The translations under genes were made by a program, and so were the position numbers. A stretch of DNA of 64,000 bases from Roseicella frigidaeris. GTDB lineage: Bacteria; Pseudomonadota; Alphaproteobacteria; Acetobacterales; Acetobacteraceae. Location: assembly GCF_003258945.1 (NCBI RefSeq), contig NZ_QLIX01000008.1, forward strand, positions 1-64,000, in the 5' to 3' direction. Each line of letters begins with the position of its first letter. The first letter of the stretch is position 1. Below are positions 59,726 to 64,000 of the stretch, piece by piece. The notes beneath the pieces are model-generated. The model worked only from the letters and a program-made list of their open reading frames with translations. It was not told the origin of the DNA and did no database searches.

Positions 59726-60436
59726 TTGGCAACGCCCCGCCCCATCCTGATCGTCGAGGACGATGCCGCCCTGCGCGCGACCCTCGCCGAGCAGATCGCC
59801 CTCGAAGGCGATTTCACCGCGGACGAGGCCGAGAGCGCGACCGAGGCGGCGGCCAAGCTGGCCGATGCCGATGGCCGCTACGACGCGATCTTGCTCGATA
59901 TCGGCCTGCCCGATGGCGATGGACGTGATTTCTGCGCCAAGCTGCGACGCGACGGCATGCGCATGCCGGTCATCATGCTGACCGGCGCCGATGCCGAGCA
60001 GGATGTCGTCCGCGGCCTCGATTCGGGCGCCAACGACTACGTCGCCAAGCCCTTCCGCCTGCCGGAGCTGCTGGCGCGGGTGCGGGCGCAGCTCCGGGTC
60101 TTCGACAACTCCGAGGACGCGGTCTTCACCATCGGGCCCTATCTCTTCCGGCCCTCGGCCAAGGTGCTGCTGGAGCCGACCCGGAACCGCAAGGTGCGCC
60201 TCACCGACAAGGAGAGCGCGATCCTGAAATTCCTCTACCGGGCGGGCGGCAAGCCCGTGCCGCGGCAGGTGCTGCTGAACGAGGTCTGGGGCTATAACAG
60301 CAACGTGACCACGCACACCCTCGAGACCCATATCTACCGCCTGCGGCAGAAGATCGAGCCGGACCCGACCCGCGCCCGGCTGCTGCTGACCGAGGGTGGC
60401 GGCTACAAGCTCGAGCCAGGCACCAGCGCCGCCTGA
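59726..60436 (+). CDS. OmpR/PhoB-family response regulator
   Basis: A 236-residue two-component regulator. Receiver domain: ILIVEDDAALRATLAEQIA (acidic pocket), phospho-acceptor Asp about 57 in ILLDIGLPDGDGRDF, Thr in VIMLTGADAEQD, and Lys in NDYVAKPFRLPELLARVRAQ. The winged-helix DNA-binding domain follows (about 130-230): RKVRLTDKESAILKFLYRAG, LNEVWGYNSNVTTHTLETHI, YRLRQKIEPD. It starts at TTG 59726 with a clear ggagg five bases upstream; the only ATG would cut into the receiver. No histidine kinase gene is adjacent, so it is an orphan regulator. Convergent with the OmpA-like gene. Confidence 0.93.
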   Translation: MATPRPILIVEDDAALRATLAEQIALEGDFTADEAESATEAAAKLADADGRYDAILLDIGLPDGDGRDFCAKLRRDGMRMPVIMLTGADAEQDVVRGLDSGANDYVAKPFRLPELLARVRAQLRVFDNSEDAVFTIGPYLFRPSAKVLLEPTRNRKVRLTDKESAILKFLYRAGGKPVPRQVLLNEVWGYNSNVTTHTLETHIYRLRQKIEPDPTRARLLLTEGGGYKLEPGTSAA

Positions 60437-60512
60437 CCGGCACCGCCTCCCGAGCCGGATGGGGGCCGCGGCAGCGATGCCGCGGCCCTTTCACGTTCGC
60501 CGCCGGGGCCGG

Positions 60513-62132
60513 TCAGCGATCGGTCAGCCGGAACTCGATCCGCCGGTTGCGCGCCAGGGCCTCGGGCGAATCGCCCGTGTCGATCGGCTGGTTGTCGCCG
60601 AAGGCGGTGGCGGCGACGCGGTTGGCCGGCAGGCCCTCCGCCATCAGCAACTGCGCCACGGCGATGGCCCGTGCCGCCGAAAGCTCCCAATTGGTGGCAT
60701 AGCGGGCCCCGGGCAGCATCGGCGTGCGGTCGGCATGGCCATCGACCCGCAGCAGCCAGTTCACGTCGGAGGGGATCTTGCGGGCGATCTCCTGCAACAC
60801 GCGGGCGATGGACCGGATCTGCTGCTGCCCGGCGGCGGAGAGATCGGCGGAGCCCGGCGGGAACAGCACCTCCGACTGCAACACGAAGCGGTCGCCGACG
60901 ATCCGCACTTCCGGCCGGTCGCCCAACACGTCGCGCAGCCGCCCGAAGAAGTCGCTGCGATAGCGCTGCAGCTCCTCGACCCGCGCCGCCAGCGCCGCGT
61001 TCAGCCGGGCGCCGAGGGTGACGATCTGCGCATCCTTGTCGCGGCCCGCCGTCTCCGCGGCATCGAGCGCCGCGGCCAGCCGGCCGATCTGGTTGCGCAG
61101 CTCCTCCACCTGCCGCGTCAGCAGCGCCACCTGGGCGCGCGCGCTCTCGGCCAGCCTTGCCTGGTCCGCGGCATTGCGCTCGGCCGCCTCGCGGCGCTGG
61201 ACCTCCGTCGCGGCGGCCCCCTCGGCGGCCGTCCGGGCGCGCCCCTGCTCCTCGGCGCGCCGCATCGCCTCCTGCGCCTGCCGCTCGAGCTGGTCGCGCA
61301 GCGCCGCCAGGCTCCGCACCTGCTCCGACAGCCGGGCGATATCGGCCAGCCGCGCCTCGATCACCGTCTTGTCGGCCGTGACGGTGCGGTTCAGCGTCGC
61401 CATCTCCGCCTGCATCGCCGCGAGCTGCTTCTGCGTCTGGGCGAGCTGCGCCTGGGCGTCCTGCAATTGCCGGGCGAGGCCGGCCAGCTCCTGCCGCGCC
61501 GTCTCCGTCGCGCCGCGGCTCTCGGCGAGCTGCCGGTCGAGCGCCGCCGCGCGGGTCTCGCTCTGTTGTCGCGCCGCCTGCTCGGCGGCGAGGCCCCGGC
61601 CGGTCTCGGCGAGGCGGCGCACCGTCTGCGCGGCATCGCCGCCGACGCTCTCGGCGCGGCGCAGCGCCTCGGCGAGCTGCTGCTCGAGCGAGGCCACCCG
61701 CTCGGCATTGCCGCGGCCGGCGAGCTCGAGATCGACCAGCCGCGCCGCCAGCCGCTCGCGTTCCGCCTGGGCGGCGTCGCGCTCGCCGCCGGCCCGGTCG
61801 CGCTCCTCGCGCGCCTCCCGCAGCTGGGCGGTGAGCTGGTCGCGGGCGCTGGCCGCGGCGCGCAACTCCTCGGCGGTGCGCGAGAGGGTGCTGCGAAGCT
61901 CGGCCGCCTGGCCGCGTTCCAGCGCCAGCATTTCGGCCAGCTCGGCCACCTGCGCGTTCAGCCGGTCCAGCGCCCGGTCGCGGGAGGAGAGCGCGACGCT
62001 GAGGAAGCCCTGGGCCAGGACGAAGACCAGCAGGACGAAGATGATGACCATGAGGAGCGTGGACAGCGCATCCACATAGCCCGGCCAGGCATCCAGCCCG
62101 CTGCCGCGGTTGCGGCGCGAGTTCAGCGCCAC
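60513..62132 (-). CDS. MotB-like/OmpA-family protein with long periplasmic coiled coil
   Basis: A 539-residue protein. Near the N-terminus, SGLDAWPGYVDALSTLLMVI continues as a single helix ending FVLAQGFLSVAL; the Asp before it matches the proton-binding Asp of MotB. Residues about 50-390 are an almost continuous coiled coil rich in Ala/Glu/Arg (RAAALDRQLAESRGATETAR is typical). Residues about 400-539 form an OmpA-like peptidoglycan-binding domain: VNWLLRVDGHADRTPML and FGDNQPIDTGDSPEALARNR. Start GTG at 62132, 16 bp after the MotA-like stop, so they are coupled. The long stalk distinguishes it from flagellar MotB; a cell-envelope, H+-driven role is inferred. Confidence 0.87.
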   Translation of the reverse strand: MALNSRRNRGSGLDAWPGYVDALSTLLMVIIFVLLVFVLAQGFLSVALSSRDRALDRLNAQVAELAEMLALERGQAAELRSTLSRTAEELRAAASARDQLTAQLREAREERDRAGGERDAAQAERERLAARLVDLELAGRGNAERVASLEQQLAEALRRAESVGGDAAQTVRRLAETGRGLAAEQAARQQSETRAAALDRQLAESRGATETARQELAGLARQLQDAQAQLAQTQKQLAAMQAEMATLNRTVTADKTVIEARLADIARLSEQVRSLAALRDQLERQAQEAMRRAEEQGRARTAAEGAAATEVQRREAAERNAADQARLAESARAQVALLTRQVEELRNQIGRLAAALDAAETAGRDKDAQIVTLGARLNAALAARVEELQRYRSDFFGRLRDVLGDRPEVRIVGDRFVLQSEVLFPPGSADLSAAGQQQIRSIARVLQEIARKIPSDVNWLLRVDGHADRTPMLPGARYATNWELSAARAIAVAQLLMAEGLPANRVAATAFGDNQPIDTGDSPEALARNRRIEFRLTDR

Positions 62133-62148
62133 CGCGCGGCGCGGCGGC

Positions 62149-63297
62149 TCATCGCGGCGCCTCCTCGGCCAGCGCGGCGATGGTGCGCGCGACCAGCTTG
62201 ATCTCGCTGCGCAGCTCCGCCGTCGCCTGGGCGCGGCCCTGGGTCAGCTCCTCCAGCAGGCGGGCCAGGTAGATCTCGGTGTTGCGCAGATGGCCGCGCA
62301 CCACCTCGTCGCCGGCCGGCGCGGCCGCCTGCGCATCGGCCAGGCGTTGCAGCACCGGGCCGAGCGAGGCCTGCTGCTCGGCGACGCGCAGCATGAGCGA
62401 CTGGCTGGCGCGGATCTGGTCGGTCAGCACCGAGAGCCGCTCGGTCAGCGTCATCATCGCCTGGCTGGTCTGCGCCCGCCCCTCCTCGCCGCGCGCCAGG
62501 ATGCGTTGCAGCCCCTCCAGGTTCTCCGCCGTCTGCTCGAGCAGCGCCTGCACATAGGCGGGGACGTTGCCGCCCTCGCCGCTGCCGTCGCCGAGCACGC
62601 CGGAGGAGAGCCGGGTGATGCCGGCCAGCCATTCCTCCAGCTCGTAGTAGAAGCGGTTCTGCGCCTGCCCGGCGGTGAGGTCGAGGAAGCCGAGGACGAG
62701 GGCGCCGGCGAGGCCGAGCATGGAGGAGGAGAAGGCCGTCCCCATGCCCTTCAGCGGCTGCGCCAGCCCGCTCTTCAACTGGGTGAAGAGCTGGTTCAGG
62801 TCGCCCGACCCGACCGACATGTTGCCGATGACGTCGGAGACCGAGCCGATGGTCAGCAGCAGGCCCCAGAAGGTGCCGAGCAGGCCGAGGAAGATCAGCA
62901 GCCCGGTCATGTAGCGCGACAGCTCCCGGCTCTCGTCGAGCCGCGAGGCGATGCCGTCGAGCACGCTGCGCATCGCCGGCGCCGAGAGGCTGAGGCGTTC
63001 CGAGCGGCGGGCCTGGAACATGCTCGCCATCGGTCCGAGCAGGCGCGGCACCGGCATCGCCGGCGCGCCGAGCCGGGGGCTGCGGAAATGCTCCAGCCAG
63101 TCCACCTCCGGCCGCAGGGTCAGCACCTGGCGCAGGTTCCAGAGGATGCCGATGAACAGCACGCCGAGGATGAGGCTGTTCAGCACCAGGTTGGTGGCGA
63201 AGGCGGCGGCGAGCTGCGGCGCGAGCAGCGCGGCGAGGCCGGCGACCACGGCGAGGAAGCCGAGCATGCGCCAGAGGAAGCGGAGGGGAGGGGTCAT
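62149..63297 (-). CDS. MotA/TolQ/ExbB-family proton channel protein
   Basis: A 382-residue inner-membrane protein. Hydrophobic segments: FLWRMLGFLAVVAGLAALLA, NSLILGVLFIGILWN, then the conserved pore pair YMTGLLIFLGLLGTFWGLLL and GMGTAFSSSMLGLAGALVLG, the latter matching the MotA/ExbB core. A C-terminal cytoplasmic helical tail (about 260-382; ENLEGLQRILARGEEGRAQT) is predicted coiled coil. With the downstream MotB-like protein it should form an H+-driven stator or energy-coupling complex. ATG at 63297. No flagellar genes nearby. Confidence 0.87.
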   Translation of the reverse strand: MTPPLRFLWRMLGFLAVVAGLAALLAPQLAAAFATNLVLNSLILGVLFIGILWNLRQVLTLRPEVDWLEHFRSPRLGAPAMPVPRLLGPMASMFQARRSERLSLSAPAMRSVLDGIASRLDESRELSRYMTGLLIFLGLLGTFWGLLLTIGSVSDVIGNMSVGSGDLNQLFTQLKSGLAQPLKGMGTAFSSSMLGLAGALVLGFLDLTAGQAQNRFYYELEEWLAGITRLSSGVLGDGSGEGGNVPAYVQALLEQTAENLEGLQRILARGEEGRAQTSQAMMTLTERLSVLTDQIRASQSLMLRVAEQQASLGPVLQRLADAQAAAPAGDEVVRGHLRNTEIYLARLLEELTQGRAQATAELRSEIKLVARTIAALAEEAPR

Positions 63298-63314
63298 CGT
63301 CCCTGCCTTGCCGG

Positions 63315-63929
63315 TCAGCGCTGCGGGGCGGCGGGCCGGAGCCCGGGCGGCTGCACATCGACGGCATCCGCCGCCTCCGGCGTCCGGCCCATCGGGCGCA
63401 GGTCGATGCGGGTGGCGGCGAGGCCGCCCGAGACCAGCGCCGCCTTCACCGCCAGGCCGCGGGCGAGGCTGCGCCGGCGGGCCATGGAGACATCCTTGGC
63501 CGGGCCGCTGGCCTGGGCGAGCAGCGTCACCCGCCCCTCCGGCAGGGCGGCGAGGCGCTTGCCGAGCGTGGCGAGCGCGGCCTCGGCCGCCGCCGGCGGC
63601 GCCTCCTGCTCCGGCGGGAAGCGCAGCCGCCAGCCGCCTTCGGGCAGCGCCTCCAGGCCGGCGGGCGTGGCGATGGCGAGCACCGCGGCCGACGGCCCCG
63701 CCGCCCGGCCGCGATCCGGGCCCCGCGAGAGGTCGGCGGGGCGGGGCGGCGCCGGCGCCGGCTCCGCCGGCATGTCCTCGGTCGTGGCGGGCGCCGGCTG
63801 GGCGTCCACGGGGGCGGCGAGGAGCAGGGCCGCGAGGAGGATCACCCCAGGCGGCCATCCCGTCCGGACTGGCTTGCTGCGCGACACGCCCGTTATCGCC
63901 CCCGCTCCTGTCGCCGGCGGGCGCTGCAC
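63315..63929 (-). CDS. Periplasmic protein with degenerate OmpA-like domain
   Basis: Up to 204 residues. A hydrophobic signal segment (GVILLAALLLAAPVDAQPAP) follows about 27 polar residues. The mature part is Pro/Ala-rich, then a reduced OmpA-like fold: LRFPPEQEAPPAAAEAALAT, LGKRLAALPEGRVTLLAQAS and MARRRSLARGLAVKAALVSG with a closing GLAATRIDLRPMGRT. The peptidoglycan-binding Asp/Arg pair is only partly recognisable. It is the first gene of the operon ahead of the MotA-like gene (17-bp gap). The start is uncertain; an ATG or GTG nearer the signal segment may be used. Confidence 0.75.
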   Translation of the reverse strand: MQRPPATGAGAITGVSRSKPVRTGWPPGVILLAALLLAAPVDAQPAPATTEDMPAEPAPAPPRPADLSRGPDRGRAAGPSAAVLAIATPAGLEALPEGGWRLRFPPEQEAPPAAAEAALATLGKRLAALPEGRVTLLAQASGPAKDVSMARRRSLARGLAVKAALVSGGLAATRIDLRPMGRTPEAADAVDVQPPGLRPAAPQR

Positions 63930-64000
63930 GCGCCGGCGGATCCCGCCCGTCAGGGTAGGGGATCGGCCCCGGCTTGGAAACTCAACCCACGGAGGGGGCC

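Noticed and set aside
60513-63929. ZorAB-type anti-phage (Zorya) system
   Set aside because: A MotA/MotB-like pair is present, but zorC, zorD or zorE genes (helicase or nuclease) are missing. Here the long coiled coil is in the periplasmic MotB-like protein rather than in a cytoplasmic ZorA tail.

Overview
The window looks like chromosomal DNA of a very GC-rich alphaproteobacterium, most likely an Acetobacteraceae member of the Roseomonas type. This is an inference from strongly GC-biased third codon positions, five Bug/TctC-type solute receptors in 64 kb, Tat-like signal peptides on most receptors, an NdvA-type glucan exporter and a TRAP system. I saw no rRNA, tRNA, CRISPR array, transposase or phage structural cluster. 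The gene content is that of a metabolically versatile, transport-rich heterotroph.

Layout. 0-8.4 kb: a PAS/HAMP/MCP/truncated-PilZ chemoreceptor, a cytosolic gamma-glutamyltransferase, its likely GntR/FCD regulator and two Bug receptors, then a thioesterase and a DUF1232 protein. 8.4-15.6 kb: D-erythronate dehydrogenase-like and diaminopropionate ammonia-lyase-like genes, and a complete ugpBAEC-type ABC importer. 15.7-25.7 kb: a holin-muramidase fusion, two branched-chain-type ABC receptors, a quinone oxidoreductase, an EamA exporter, a hydrolase, a metallophosphoesterase, and a membrane dipeptidase with an extra N-terminal domain. 25.7-36.9 kb: AlkA, three more Bug receptors, a lactate-permease-type transporter, a gamma-glutamylcyclotransferase, a glutamate-carboxypeptidase-type peptidase, a TauD-like oxygenase, an Asp/Glu-racemase-fold protein without its cysteines, and AsmA.

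37-51.8 kb: NdvA-like exporter, two CBS proteins, a HicA-like small protein, a dctPQM TRAP operon, a glycine-zipper lipoprotein, MscL, a CPA1 antiporter, a signal-less S1C protease, an ABM monooxygenase, and a tctBA pair without tctC. 52-58.8 kb: an M20 amidohydrolase - PanE - PanE - VOC operon, a DUF429-like protein and cytochrome b561. 58.9-64 kb: a DUF1491 protein, an OmpR-type response regulator, and a three-gene MotA-like / MotB-like / OmpA-like membrane operon.

The most unusual non-coding content is two dispersed intergenic repeat families. Family 1 (seven copies or part-copies at six sites) is modular, built from two different hairpins joined by a T-rich linker, and often supplies the TAG stop of the adjoining gene. 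In the chemoreceptor it seems to cut off half of a PilZ domain. Family 2 (three copies) sits at 3' ends of minus-strand genes and its hairpin shows compensatory base changes. Other points are a 4 x 13-bp tandem array in a divergent promoter region, the orphan tctBA facing five orphan receptors, and the long-stalk MotAB-like trio.
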